A stretch of 41,876 nt of DNA from an uncultured Bacteroidales bacterium (lineage in GTDB: Bacteria; Bacteroidota; Bacteroidia; Bacteroidales; Paludibacteraceae). The DNA is taken from the NCBI GenBank assembly GCA_903911085.1, contig CAIWCC010000225.1, positions 1 through 41,876 on the forward strand, in the 5' to 3' direction. Numbering within the stretch: the first letter of the stretch is position 1; every line of letters starts with the position of its first letter. Under the pieces are notes generated by a model that was not told the DNA's origin, searched no databases, and saw only the letters and a program-made list of their open reading frames with translations. Shown piece by piece: positions 8,936 to 18,356 of the stretch. The position numbers and the translations under genes were made by a program.

Positions 8936-10714
8936 TTATAAAATTACTTTATGAACCATAATGCCTTTGGTTGACAGTAAGCGAACCAAATAAATCCCTT
9001 TTTTAAGATTTATAACTTCACCTGCTTCAACTTTTGTAGAAACAACAAGCTGTCCAACCATCGAAATAACCTGAACATTGCCATTTTCTGTAAGTTTAAT
9101 ACCACCAGCTGTAGGTAATACAAAGTTTACATTACTAATTATCGGATTATTGAATCCTGTTGGTGGAGTTACAATACTAACTGAACCTTCTTCGAAAGCA
9201 CCCACCGAACGAAATGTGCCAAACGCACGACCCGATATATCTTTTGTATTAGCAGAAATGGCGGCAGCCACTGTATCATTCAGATTTGCAGCCACACCTT
9301 TACCAATTAAAAATGAACCTGTTTGAAGACTCCAATTGGCTTTTTGATAAGAATCGTCACTTAATACTCCAGCTGTTGTAGTAGGATTTACAAACAAAGC
9401 CTTATCATTTGCTCCTATTTCAAAGGTTACATTTCCAGCAATTCGTTTTGGGGCAGCTGGATTGTTATAATATGACTTTCCTGTTGCATAGTTATTGAAA
9501 ATATTGCCTAAAATTGAATTTGAGCTTGCAAGTTCCACTGTTGTAGGATCTACTGTTGAACCATTCAAATATTTAACGTTTTTATAATAAACGTTATTGA
9601 TAATATTGGAATAATAAGTTGCACCAGCATTAATCAACATTAAATTAGCACCCAAATTACTAATTTTGTTATTAGCTATAGTATTGTTAATTATATAAAC
9701 TGTTGATGGTCCTGTGCCGTTATTAAATCCTGTTCCAAACAGACCACCATTGGTTGTTGCTGGCGAAGTAGCAGATTTAATATATGAACATTCATTATTG
9801 TAAATCAAATTATTAACTATCAAAGAAGGTGTACCTTTTGCTGGATCGTGAAGGTTTATATACATCAATAAACCTCTTTGGCGACCAGCAAGTGAAGTAA
9901 GTGTAGAGTTGCTAAAATCTGCAATTGTTTTATTATTTCGAATCACACAACTTACAATACCGGGAGTTATGTCTGTCAATTTTTGTTGATGTAAAAGTTC
10001 AATAAGCGGTGAAAATTGAATATCTGTAGTGCCAGAAAACACACCTGAAACAGTATTATTTTGAACTAAACAGTACTCCATGCGTCCTTTATTCCAAACA
10101 AATGGGCGAAGTGATGCATTATTTGTTTTCAAGAATGCATCTTTGATTGTACAATTCTTAAATGCTGTATTTGGACCTATAACAAATAACTGTACTTCGG
10201 TTGCTAAAGTTGAGAAATCGTAATTAGTAGGCATCCAAAATTCTAAACCATCTACAATACGGGCATTTGTTTGCCCACCACACACAAAAGCGCGAGCTCC
10301 GTTAGATAATTCGAAAAGAAAACGTGTAGGATACTTAAATTCCCAAGGCTCAATAATGCCATTGGCGTCAGCATCGATTAACTGACGTTGAGAAAGTTCT
10401 GTTTCATTGCCTTTAAAACCGCCAAACACATTTAAATCAGCAATGCTTAGCGCTTCCTTTCCTTGACCTGCTTCGGTAGATGTTCTTGTGTATGAATTAT
10501 AACCAGACAGGCCATCGGCATCGCCCTGAATCCAAATATTGTCACCTGCTGCAGCCCGTACTTTGGCTGTATCAAGGCTTAAAACTGCTGTAGCCCATGA
10601 TAAGCCATTATTGTTATTACTACCGTTGTAACTGCAATAAACAGTTTTAGCATTTGTAACCAAAGCAAATGCAGAGAAAAACAGCGTTGCTGCTAAAAGT
10701 CTTTTTGTTTTCAT
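8936..10714 (-). CDS. right-handed beta-helix protein with T9SS-like C-terminal sorting domain
   Basis: This secreted protein has a signal peptide in residues 1-22 (LLAATLFFSAFALVTNAKT). A parallel beta-helix repeat region runs from about 30 to 490, shown by recurring short strands with Asn ladders (INNTIANNKIS, IVNNLIYNNECS, CVIRNNKTIADFS) and an opening YCSYNGSNNNNGLSW. This architecture is common in pectate-lyase-like proteins. The last 75 residues (NGNVQVISMVGQLVV to GIYLVRLLSTKGIMVHKVIL) look like a type A T9SS sorting domain, which would place it on the cell surface. I see no definite catalytic site, so it may be a lyase, a hydrolase or a glycan binder. A gap of 175 nt filled with simple repeats separates it from the upstream lipoprotein gene. 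Confidence 0.75.
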   Translation of the reverse strand: MKTKRLLAATLFFSAFALVTNAKTVYCSYNGSNNNNGLSWATAVLSLDTAKVRAAAGDNIWIQGDADGLSGYNSYTRTSTEAGQGKEALSIADLNVFGGFKGNETELSQRQLIDADANGIIEPWEFKYPTRFLFELSNGARAFVCGGQTNARIVDGLEFWMPTNYDFSTLATEVQLFVIGPNTAFKNCTIKDAFLKTNNASLRPFVWNKGRMEYCLVQNNTVSGVFSGTTDIQFSPLIELLHQQKLTDITPGIVSCVIRNNKTIADFSNSTLTSLAGRQRGLLMYINLHDPAKGTPSLIVNNLIYNNECSYIKSATSPATTNGGLFGTGFNNGTGPSTVYIINNTIANNKISNLGANLMLINAGATYYSNIINNVYYKNVKYLNGSTVDPTTVELASSNSILGNIFNNYATGKSYYNNPAAPKRIAGNVTFEIGANDKALFVNPTTTAGVLSDDSYQKANWSLQTGSFLIGKGVAANLNDTVAAAISANTKDISGRAFGTFRSVGAFEEGSVSIVTPPTGFNNPIISNVNFVLPTAGGIKLTENGNVQVISMVGQLVVSTKVEAGEVINLKKGIYLVRLLSTKGIMVHKVIL

Positions 10715-10750
10715 TTTGTTATCATTTTGTGTTAGACATATATATTTTTT

Positions 10751-10826
10751 TTCGTTTCGAGTTTTGCGTTTCGTGTTTCGTGTTTTGTGTTTCGTGTTTT
10801 GTGTTTCGTGTTTTGCGTTTCGTGTT
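10751..10826. repeat. short-period intergenic repeat built on GTTTCGTGTTTTG
   Basis: The stretch is a run of near-identical 6-7 bp steps (GTTTCG, TGTTTT, GCGTTT), so on the minus strand it reads as repeated AAACACGAAAC. It lies 37 nt upstream of the beta-helix start codon. The same motif appears at 27820-27850, far away in the same locus. It has no coding potential that I would support. Confidence 0.75.
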
Positions 10827-10840
10827 TACTTGTCAACTAT

Positions 10841-10888
10841 CAATTATTAATTGTTAATTATTAATTATTAATTATTAATTATCAATTA
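10841..10888. repeat. AT-only short-period repeat (TTAATTA, period 7)
   Basis: About six copies of a 7-bp TTAATTA unit, with small variations at both ends, abut the stop codon of the DUF1735-type gene. The unit is itself palindromic, so the RNA could fold only into weak A-U structures. Such tracts are frequent in Bacteroidota gaps. The tract could slip in length during replication. Confidence 0.75.
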
Positions 10889-10889
10889 C

Positions 10890-11828
10890 CTAAAGTTTGA
10901 TCAAATAATCCCTTGGCTCATTAATACCATCACGCATTCTGTTTCTAAAAATCAAATTTGATTTCACATGATAAATGGTATCGTTTCCAATTTTTTTATA
11001 ATTATAATTCAAATTGAAATCACGTGTTTTTTTATCGTAGGTATTTGTGCTTTCAGCTTTTACAGTAACCTGTCCAGCAATGGATTGATATGAGATACCA
11101 TTGCCATCAACTGTAAGATTAAATTTCATTCCCGAAGTGGAGTTGGCAGCTATTGCTGAAGAAACTTCTACGGTAAAAGGTCCCTTTGTCAACAAACGCC
11201 AAGTACTATTATCACTTTCGTTTGCAAAGTTTTCAACTATAACAGATCCAAAGTTCGCTCCGTTGATTTCTTTCTGAATGCTGTTCTTGTATAAATAATA
11301 ACCATCCACACTGGTAATATATTTAATATTTATTGTTACCGAATCGTTCATTTTATTAATCGAATCCAATGAAGTACCAACAATTTTTACTGGTATAGTG
11401 AATTTTCCCTTCAGAGCATTGGCATTGTTTAGAAATTTAGTTGAATCGAGCTCCACGCTGAAATATCCAATAAATGAACCCTTAGGAATGATAGCTTGCG
11501 CTGTTCCTGCCGTACCCACCAAGGAACTAAAATTATAATAATCGTTTGGTAAAGCCACGTGCGATGTATCTCCAACTAGAAAACCCAAAGTTCCTAGCTT
11601 AAAATCTACTGTACGGTCGGCATTGTTGTTCAATTCGCCCGCCATGGCAGCACCAATTTTAAAACGTAGACCTTCGCCAACAACCACTGTGCGTGTATAA
11701 TCCTTTAAAGAAGCAAAGTAAGCCATATTTTTTGGTAGTTTGGCATCTAAATAATTATCGTCGTAAGCACAACTTGATGCAGTTAAGGCTATTACGACAA
11801 GTATTATAAGCAATTTATTGAGTTTCAT
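10890..11828 (-). CDS. DUF1735/DUF4361-type surface glycan-binding lipoprotein
   Basis: This is probably the accessory glycan-binding protein of the SusC/D complex (SusE position). The lipoprotein leader ends TASSC at Cys20, followed by AYDDNY, whose acidic residues fit surface export. Residues 25-165 match a DUF1735-type beta-sandwich that caps lipoproteins of this class (YLDAKLPKNMAYF, then a repeated strand pattern up to TIPVKIVGTSLDSIN). Residues 175-312 form a second beta-rich domain resembling DUF4361. The usual length of this class is 300-400, and this one is 312. It follows the second SusD by 54 nt, the normal place for such genes. The ligand is unknown, and binding instead of catalysis is inferred from class and position. 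Confidence 0.75.
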   Translation of the reverse strand: MKLNKLLIILVVIALTASSCAYDDNYLDAKLPKNMAYFASLKDYTRTVVVGEGLRFKIGAAMAGELNNNADRTVDFKLGTLGFLVGDTSHVALPNDYYNFSSLVGTAGTAQAIIPKGSFIGYFSVELDSTKFLNNANALKGKFTIPVKIVGTSLDSINKMNDSVTINIKYITSVDGYYLYKNSIQKEINGANFGSVIVENFANESDNSTWRLLTKGPFTVEVSSAIAANSTSGMKFNLTVDGNGISYQSIAGQVTVKAESTNTYDKKTRDFNLNYNYKKIGNDTIYHVKSNLIFRNRMRDGINEPRDYLIKL

Positions 11829-11835
11829 AATTTTA

Positions 11836-11869
11836 ATATTTACTGTTTTATTATTTACTATTTACTGTT
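11836..11869. repeat. short-period spacer repeat (ATTTACT units)
   Basis: The 54-nt gap between the second SusD gene and the DUF1735-type gene contains repeated TATTTACT-like units, read on the minus strand as AGTAAATA. It is one of several PUL gaps with this type of simple sequence. Confidence 0.5.
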
Positions 11870-11882
11870 GAAAACCAAGCCA

Positions 11883-13637
11883 TTAATACCCTACATTATT
11901 CATCAAATTACTTGCTTTCAGGGTTTCACCATAAGGTATTGGTAAATAAGGCGATACAAAAGTCCGTACTTCAATCGGGTCGGTGGAATAAATGCCATAA
12001 ACAGAGTAATTGAGTGTTGATAAATCACTTGCACCTTTACACCAGCGGCGTAAATCCCAGAAGCGGTGATCTTCGAAACACAATTCCAACCTTCGTTCAT
12101 TCTTTACAAAATCAAGAAAAGTTGTATTTGTTACTTTGTTACCAATAATGTAGTATTTGTCCTTAGTACTTGGCCCGCTACCAAAAGCCCTTTCGCGGAT
12201 ATACCGCATAATTACTTTGGGTGTATAACCGTAATCAGTACTGTTCATATCTCCAGTTGCCATAAATACTGCTTCTGCAAAATTAAGGTATAATTCAGCT
12301 TTTCCTAGTAAAATGGGAGACATGGTAGTGGTTACTGAAGGTGTGGTGAATCGTACATCTGTATCGAGCAATTTTTGCAAATAATAACCTGTGCGCGTGT
12401 TATTTGGTTGAGCGCTTGATGGTGCATCTGTTCCACCAGCAGCAGTAGCAATAGTAATACCTGCAAAAGTTTCTCCATTTCTAACGATGAAATTATCCAA
12501 TCGTGGATCACGATTCAAATGCGGATTGAGCGGATCGAGTGTTACAGTTGATGCTTCACTTGCCGGATATCCATCACTCTTAGGAAAAGCATTTATCAAA
12601 TTCAGTGTAGGATTGTAAGTTCCATTTCCTTGAAGTCGCGCCGGAAAGTTTTCTTTTTCAAGTGTACTTACAGTTACATTGATAGGTCCACGAAAAAATA
12701 TATCTTTATTGGTATAATTTCCGTTATTCAGATTGTTTTTGTTGAAATAATTGGCATAAGTCAATAGAGCAACACTTCCACCCGAAAGTTGAATGGCTTC
12801 TTGAGCAGCCTTAGCGGCTTTCTTCCATAACTCAACATCTTTGTCTAAATTAAATGCGGGACTTGCTGCATAAAGTAATGCTTTTGCTTTCAATGCTTTG
12901 GACGCAATACCAGAGGCGTGACCAGCATCTGTTTCTAAACCATCTGCCATAGTACCACCCGATGAACTTGGTTTTGAATAATCAAGCGGAAGATATTTAA
13001 AGGCACTATCGCAATCGGATACAATTTGTTGCACACATTCGGCATAAGTGTTACGATTTACATTCAAGTCTTCACCTTCATTATAAAAGGTTTTCCGAAT
13101 GGGAAATCCATAAACTTTACCATCGGCAGCCACACCACCATATTTTTGTAACAGATCGAATTCGTACCAAGCACGCAAAAAGTAACCTTCGCCAAGTGTA
13201 TAGTAGAATATGCGTAGATTGGTTGTTTTATCATCATTAAACTTCACAGGTGTTGGAATCGTTTTGCTATAATCGAGCACATTGTGTTCCATATACCAGT
13301 TTACGTAATTGATATAGGTATAATCGTTTGCCCAAGTATCTCCAAGTGGATTACTTTGTTTATAAATTCCACCTTTTGCTGCTTTTGAACTTATGGAGTT
13401 CACGTTGTTTGCCATCAAATTATCGGTAGTGGCTTCGTAAGTCAAATTAGCACGAGTTGGAATGCCCAAATATGCGCGATACAAAACACCCAAAAAGTAA
13501 TCTTTCGATTTCATTAAATCCTCCTGACCTACGAAATTATCTTTGGTAGGTTCCATAAAATCGGAACATGAACTAGCAATCACAAGCATTATTATGATTG
13601 GCAGATATTTTATCATATTTATTTTCATTTTTTTCAT
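11883..13637 (-). CDS. SusD/RagB-like surface glycan-binding lipoprotein (second pair)
   Basis: This outer-membrane lipoprotein caps its partner SusC-like porter and captures glycan at the surface. The leader ends IASSC with Cys24, followed by SDFMEPTKD. The family signature is clear: an alpha-helical TPR-like core (GEGYFLRAWYEFDLLQKYGG, KALKAKALLYAASPAF, ILLGKAELYLNFAEAVF) and a C-terminal FVKNERRLELCFEDHRFWDLRRW. At 584 residues it has typical length. It sits 17 nt after the second SusC-like gene. The ATG at 13637 is followed by two other in-frame ATGs (residues 4 and 8), any of which leaves a good signal peptide. The ligand cannot be read from sequence. Confidence 0.93.
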   Translation of the reverse strand: MKKMKINMIKYLPIIIMLVIASSCSDFMEPTKDNFVGQEDLMKSKDYFLGVLYRAYLGIPTRANLTYEATTDNLMANNVNSISSKAAKGGIYKQSNPLGDTWANDYTYINYVNWYMEHNVLDYSKTIPTPVKFNDDKTTNLRIFYYTLGEGYFLRAWYEFDLLQKYGGVAADGKVYGFPIRKTFYNEGEDLNVNRNTYAECVQQIVSDCDSAFKYLPLDYSKPSSSGGTMADGLETDAGHASGIASKALKAKALLYAASPAFNLDKDVELWKKAAKAAQEAIQLSGGSVALLTYANYFNKNNLNNGNYTNKDIFFRGPINVTVSTLEKENFPARLQGNGTYNPTLNLINAFPKSDGYPASEASTVTLDPLNPHLNRDPRLDNFIVRNGETFAGITIATAAGGTDAPSSAQPNNTRTGYYLQKLLDTDVRFTTPSVTTTMSPILLGKAELYLNFAEAVFMATGDMNSTDYGYTPKVIMRYIRERAFGSGPSTKDKYYIIGNKVTNTTFLDFVKNERRLELCFEDHRFWDLRRWCKGASDLSTLNYSVYGIYSTDPIEVRTFVSPYLPIPYGETLKASNLMNNVGY

Positions 13638-13654
13638 ATTTTTTTTCTTGTTTA

Positions 13655-16453
13655 TTAGAATGACATTGATAAACCTAGGGCATAAGTGCTGAATAATGGA
13701 TAGCTATTTATACCAGCGTCAAATGATTCTGGGTCAAGATCTTTGATTTTTGAACTGGTAAATAAATCTGTACCGTAAACCGAAATTTTCAAATCACTCA
13801 TTTTAATGGCTTTTACCCATGATTTAGGAAATGAGTAAGACAACGAAAGATTTTTCAATTTCAAAAAACTGGCATCGGCTGTCCAATAATCCGAACCAGT
13901 CTGATAATCGTTTGTACCAGCACCTGCGGTTAACATAGGGTGTACATTTCCATTTGGCAAACCATTAACTACTGTTGTTGAGTATTTTCGGGTTGAATAA
14001 TTCTGGAAATAGCTGCTCAGATAAGGTTTATAATCACTATAACCTAACACCATGGCATACACTTCGAATCCTTTATAAGCTAATTTTAGATTTCCACCAT
14101 ACATAACCCGTGGTGCTGAATTTCCAATCACAATGCGGTCATATTGGTCAATAACTTTGTCACCGTTTTTGTCTTCGTAAATAATATTGCCTACTTTCAG
14201 GTCTTTCGAGTCCATAAAACTTGGCTTAGCCATTGTTCCAGCCAACACATTGTTGATGTCCTCTTGTGTGTAAAAACCAATAGCATGATACCCGCGTATA
14301 TCATCAGTTGCATCACCTAGAGTTGAATAATTTGGATCTGGAAGTTCGTCTACGGCAAGTTTCTGCGTTTTACCGTAAGTGATATTTGCGCTAACGCTGT
14401 AGCTGAAGTCCTCTACTTTTCCACTGTATGTAACTTGTGCCTCGTAACCTTTCAATCCTGTTTGTAAGTAATTACTTTCCGAAATAAAGTTAGAACCGCC
14501 ACTGATAGCAGGCAATACATTAGCAAGTTTCGAAATCTGGTCATAATTCAGGTAATCGAAATACGACACTTTAAAATTAAGCGATTTAAAAAGAGTGGCT
14601 TCTAAGCTCAAATCAATTTCACGCATTTTAGGCCAGTCGAGTACTGTGCTACCAGGACGAACAACATTGGTGGTAGTTCCTGCCGAAGCAGTGTTGAATA
14701 CAAAAATATTGGGAGCCCATTTGTTGTAATACCATGTTTGTCGCCAAAGGTTCGGAGTTAAATTATCGTCACCCATAATTCCCCAAGAGGCATTTAATTT
14801 CAAAAAATTCACAGTTTTGTTGTTTTTAAGAAATGCCTCGTTAGAAATTGTCCAACCTGCACCAATAGCGGGAAAAGTTTTAAATCGTTTATCGGGTGCC
14901 ATAATTTGCGAACCACAATAATTTGCTACCCCTTCGAGTGAATATTTACCAGCAAAAGTATAATTCACCCGCAAGCCTAAGTTTTGACGTTTGTAATCAT
15001 ATAATTCAGCTGCAGTTTTTAATTGAGAAATAAAGTAAAACAAATCAGCCGAAACAGCATGTTTTCCAAAAGTTCTGTCGTAGTTTATAGTATTTGCAAA
15101 TGACCATCTTTGCTGATAAGCATTAGCTCCCATGCTTTGAGAAGTGGCCTTTTTTTCAACTTGAGAATAGGGCGTTTTTATTGCTGTCACATTTCCATCA
15201 AAATCGAACGATTGTGCTTCATAAATTCCAACAGTATTCACTTTGTTGAGGTTTTGAAGGTGGTAGATATCAAAATTAAAGCTTGGATTCCATGAAAGTC
15301 CTTTTAAAAGACCACTTAAATTGACATTCAAAGCAATGTCGGCTTGAATACGCAGTGTTGTTTCGCGTTGATATCCACTCAAAGCCTGACCGCCATAAGG
15401 ATTGTCCAATAATGTTTTTGTACCTCCAATGGTATCAGTACCTGGTTTTAGAAAAATAGGATATGCATTTGGATAACGACTCGACAAAGTGCTGAAATTA
15501 AAATTTCCAGGATATTGCTTTTCGTCTAAAAAGGTTGCCAGGTTTGCCTGCAATTTAACATCTTTAGAGAACTGGGAATTTACATTCCCCTGCAAATTAA
15601 ATGTCTGATTTTTACGTTTATTATCACCATAAGCTTCATAGTTTCCTTCGTTTTTATAGCTACCATGCACATAATAGTTTGTTTTATCATTACCGCCAGC
15701 ATATTCAGTAACTACACGTGTATAATCCATATAATCTCGTAAAAACTGACCATAATAATCAACGTCCGGAAATTGAAGTGGGGAAGTTTTATATTGATAG
15801 GCATCTAATTGATCCTGTGTATACTCGCCCTTATTTGTAGGTAGAACTCCATTATTGTCATTCATCAATGCCTTGTTGTAATTGGTAGCATAGTCAAACG
15901 AATTCATATAATTTGGCAATGCTGTGGCTTGCTTTAACCCCTTCTGAACAGAGGCTGTAAATTTGGGTTTTCCCTGAGAGCCACGTTTTGTAGTTACCAT
16001 GATAATTCCATTACAGGTACGACCCCCATATAATGCTTTGGAAACAGGGTCTTTGAGTATACGCACTTCGGCTATTTGTCCTTGATCGTATGCAGTCATT
16101 GCGCGCTCAACACCATCCACCAAGGTAATATAACCGCCCGAATTTCCACGAATATATAAATCGTAATTACTTTCGCCTGGATTGCCATTATTTTGTAACA
16201 TAAACAACCCAGGAAGTTTACCTGCTAATGCTTCCAATGCAGTGCTTACAGGTACATTGTTTAATTCATCGCCCTTTACGGCATCTGTATTTCCTACAAA
16301 TCGGTTATAGTCTTGTTTACCGAAAAGCACATTGATTTTTTGAGATTTCGAAACCATAACCGTATCGGGTTTATTTTGTGCACCCAATTCGGATGCAAAT
16401 AAACCACCAACCAAAGTCAGAGCAATTAATATCTTTTTTGCTGAATATTTCAT
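13655..16453 (-). CDS. SusC/RagA-like TonB-dependent outer-membrane transporter (second pair, no carboxypeptidase-like N-domain)
   Basis: This transporter imports oligosaccharides through a 22-strand barrel using TonB energy. I place the start at 16453, because MKYSAKKILIALTLVGGLFASELGAQ is a good signal peptide. The longer frame to 16519 reads only a tandem DNA repeat and overlaps the SusD stop. Mature residues soon enter the plug (LNNVPVSTALEALAGKLPGL, YIRGNSGGYITLVDGVERAM, EVRILKDPVSKALYGGRTCNG, VTTKRGSQGK). The CarboxypepD_reg-like domain present in the first SusC is missing. The protein ends YALGLSMSF, as expected for a barrel with a terminal aromatic residue. Its length of 932 residues is about 100 shorter than the first copy, which the missing domain accounts for. 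Confidence 0.92.
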   Translation of the reverse strand: MKYSAKKILIALTLVGGLFASELGAQNKPDTVMVSKSQKINVLFGKQDYNRFVGNTDAVKGDELNNVPVSTALEALAGKLPGLFMLQNNGNPGESNYDLYIRGNSGGYITLVDGVERAMTAYDQGQIAEVRILKDPVSKALYGGRTCNGIIMVTTKRGSQGKPKFTASVQKGLKQATALPNYMNSFDYATNYNKALMNDNNGVLPTNKGEYTQDQLDAYQYKTSPLQFPDVDYYGQFLRDYMDYTRVVTEYAGGNDKTNYYVHGSYKNEGNYEAYGDNKRKNQTFNLQGNVNSQFSKDVKLQANLATFLDEKQYPGNFNFSTLSSRYPNAYPIFLKPGTDTIGGTKTLLDNPYGGQALSGYQRETTLRIQADIALNVNLSGLLKGLSWNPSFNFDIYHLQNLNKVNTVGIYEAQSFDFDGNVTAIKTPYSQVEKKATSQSMGANAYQQRWSFANTINYDRTFGKHAVSADLFYFISQLKTAAELYDYKRQNLGLRVNYTFAGKYSLEGVANYCGSQIMAPDKRFKTFPAIGAGWTISNEAFLKNNKTVNFLKLNASWGIMGDDNLTPNLWRQTWYYNKWAPNIFVFNTASAGTTTNVVRPGSTVLDWPKMREIDLSLEATLFKSLNFKVSYFDYLNYDQISKLANVLPAISGGSNFISESNYLQTGLKGYEAQVTYSGKVEDFSYSVSANITYGKTQKLAVDELPDPNYSTLGDATDDIRGYHAIGFYTQEDINNVLAGTMAKPSFMDSKDLKVGNIIYEDKNGDKVIDQYDRIVIGNSAPRVMYGGNLKLAYKGFEVYAMVLGYSDYKPYLSSYFQNYSTRKYSTTVVNGLPNGNVHPMLTAGAGTNDYQTGSDYWTADASFLKLKNLSLSYSFPKSWVKAIKMSDLKISVYGTDLFTSSKIKDLDPESFDAGINSYPLFSTYALGLSMSF

Positions 16454-16465
16454 AGATTCTTTTGT

Positions 16466-16507
16466 CTTTTTTCTTGTATCTTGATTCTTTTTTCTTGTAT
16501 CTTGATT
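16466..16507. repeat. perfect 21-bp tandem duplication between SusD and SusC genes
   Basis: Two identical 21-bp units occupy 16466-16486 and 16487-16507, each a T-run followed by CTTGTATCTTGATT. They lie between the stop codon of the first SusD gene and the start of the second SusC gene, so they form most of the ribosome-binding leader. In the minus reading each unit would encode NQDTRKK, which is not a plausible protein start. A copy-number change would alter leader length by 21 nt. Confidence 0.85.
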
Positions 16508-16512
16508 CACAA

Positions 16513-18333
16513 TTACCATCCTGGGTTTTGATTGAAATTTGGTCCTAATTCAACATCGGTGCGAGGAATTGGAAACAAATAGTGCCTTTCCTGCCATTTC
16601 AGTTGTAAGTTTTCGGGACAAGTAACGATGGTGTATTGAAATGACGTTGCACCCGTTTTTTTGATATACATCCCTTTCTGAACCAATACTTCAGGGTTTA
16701 GCATAATTCTCCAGCGACGTAGGTCGTAGAAACGTTTTTCTTCGAAAGCTGTTTCTATGCGGATTTCATTTCGGATTTTTTGTTCAAATTCAATCTGATT
16801 ACCTGTAAGCAACCATGCCTTACTTCCATCGTATGCAGGCATTCCTGCACGAAGCCTAACTTTATTTACCGCTTGAGCTGAAGTAAGTGTAAAACCGGGA
16901 ATTCCTTGTGGAGCAGCATTTGGACCCCAAGCACGGTTAGCTGCTTCGGCGTAATACAAATACAAATCGGCCAAACGAATAATATTCCAAATCATTGTTA
17001 CTGATTTTGACGAAGAGGAAATATTAAAAACCGGATCGCAAAGTTTTGCATTATAATAACCTGTGTATGTATAGCCGTTCAATGCTACTTTTTGCTCAGT
17101 TACTTTCAGTTCTTTGGCAACACTATTGTCAGAGGCTTCATTCCAAATTTGAACCGTACGTGATAAGTTTGCCACCAAACTGTTTGTAGCACCATTGTAC
17201 ATAACAGTTTGGTAAAAACGAGGATCACGCCCAGTATAAGGGTCTGACAGGTATTTAGATGAAGTTGGATCGATAGGTGAACCATCGGCCCAACCGTAAC
17301 TTTGTGCTAGATTTTCGGTTACCGACTCGCCACCATTCCATGAGCCACCTAACATATCAGATTGAATACCAACCCATACTGGAGTCCAAGTTACACTCAT
17401 AGCTGCTTGAATACGACCAAATAATATTTCTTTATATGAACTTTGTTTTGGTCCTATAAAAAGGTTGTGAAATTCGGAAAATGGAGCAAGTGCATAGTAT
17501 CCTGAAGCTTCGGCTGTTTGAATGGCTTTACCAGCTTCGATTGCAGCGGTTGTCCACAATGCTTGATCATTTGTAGGGTTAGAAAATGGACTGGCAGCCC
17601 ACAACAATGCTTTTGCTTTATATGCCAATGCACCCATTTTCGATGGTCGACCCCAATTATTATCGGCAACAGTAAGCAACAAATGTTGTGAAGCTAAATC
17701 GAATGTTTCGGCAATTTTTTGAGCTGTTTCGGTGTACGATAATCGTGGTAAATCCATGTTTGCATCTGCTTCCAACGGCTTTTCTAAAAACGGCATCCCA
17801 CCCCATCCTTGTAATAATTGGAAATAAAAATGACCCTTCAAAAAATAGGCATTTCCTAGAATTAAATCTTTTTGCTCGGGAGTAGCATTGGTAATGCGGT
17901 TGATATTTGCTATTGACATATTGCAAATACGAATTGCTCGCCAACAATCTCTAAAACGTTGTTCTGATCCTTCATGAAAATATGTTCCATCATAAAGCGC
18001 TCCATAAAAATTACCCCAACGATAAGGTTGTTTTGGGTGCCAATTACTACCTTGATTTGGAATACAATTATCGGCAATAGATTCACGTAATCCATACATG
18101 CGTTTTCCGTTAAATCCACTAACTGATTTATTGTTGAAAACATCATTATCATCAAAGTAAGTGTATGGAGCAAAAACCTGATCGATAAATTGTTGACTCT
18201 TTGTATAATCAGAAAATACCTGTTCTTCGTTAAATGCAACCGAATCGGGCGTTTGATTTAGATAATCGACGCATGAAACGAGCGATAAAACTGTAAAAAT
18301 TACGATTATAAATCTTAATACTTTGTTTTTCAT
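16513..18333 (-). CDS. SusD/RagB-like surface glycan-binding lipoprotein (first pair)
   Basis: This is the lipoprotein partner of the 1039-residue SusC-like transporter. The leader ends SLVSC with Cys21, then VDYLNQTPDS. SusD features include FRDCWRAIRICNMSIANINR, GNAYFLKGHFYFQLLQGWGG (with the family pattern of aromatic residues), ALAYKAKALLWAASPFSNP, and LADLYLYYAEAANRAWG. The end EIRIETAFEEKRFYDLRRW..LFPIPRTDVELGPNFNQNPGW is the canonical SusD C-terminus. Length 606 is normal. It lies 23 nt after its SusC gene. Ligand unknown. Confidence 0.95.
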   Translation of the reverse strand: MKNKVLRFIIVIFTVLSLVSCVDYLNQTPDSVAFNEEQVFSDYTKSQQFIDQVFAPYTYFDDNDVFNNKSVSGFNGKRMYGLRESIADNCIPNQGSNWHPKQPYRWGNFYGALYDGTYFHEGSEQRFRDCWRAIRICNMSIANINRITNATPEQKDLILGNAYFLKGHFYFQLLQGWGGMPFLEKPLEADANMDLPRLSYTETAQKIAETFDLASQHLLLTVADNNWGRPSKMGALAYKAKALLWAASPFSNPTNDQALWTTAAIEAGKAIQTAEASGYYALAPFSEFHNLFIGPKQSSYKEILFGRIQAAMSVTWTPVWVGIQSDMLGGSWNGGESVTENLAQSYGWADGSPIDPTSSKYLSDPYTGRDPRFYQTVMYNGATNSLVANLSRTVQIWNEASDNSVAKELKVTEQKVALNGYTYTGYYNAKLCDPVFNISSSSKSVTMIWNIIRLADLYLYYAEAANRAWGPNAAPQGIPGFTLTSAQAVNKVRLRAGMPAYDGSKAWLLTGNQIEFEQKIRNEIRIETAFEEKRFYDLRRWRIMLNPEVLVQKGMYIKKTGATSFQYTIVTCPENLQLKWQERHYLFPIPRTDVELGPNFNQNPGW

Positions 18334-18356
18334 TTTGTTATGTGTTTTTTTTAGTA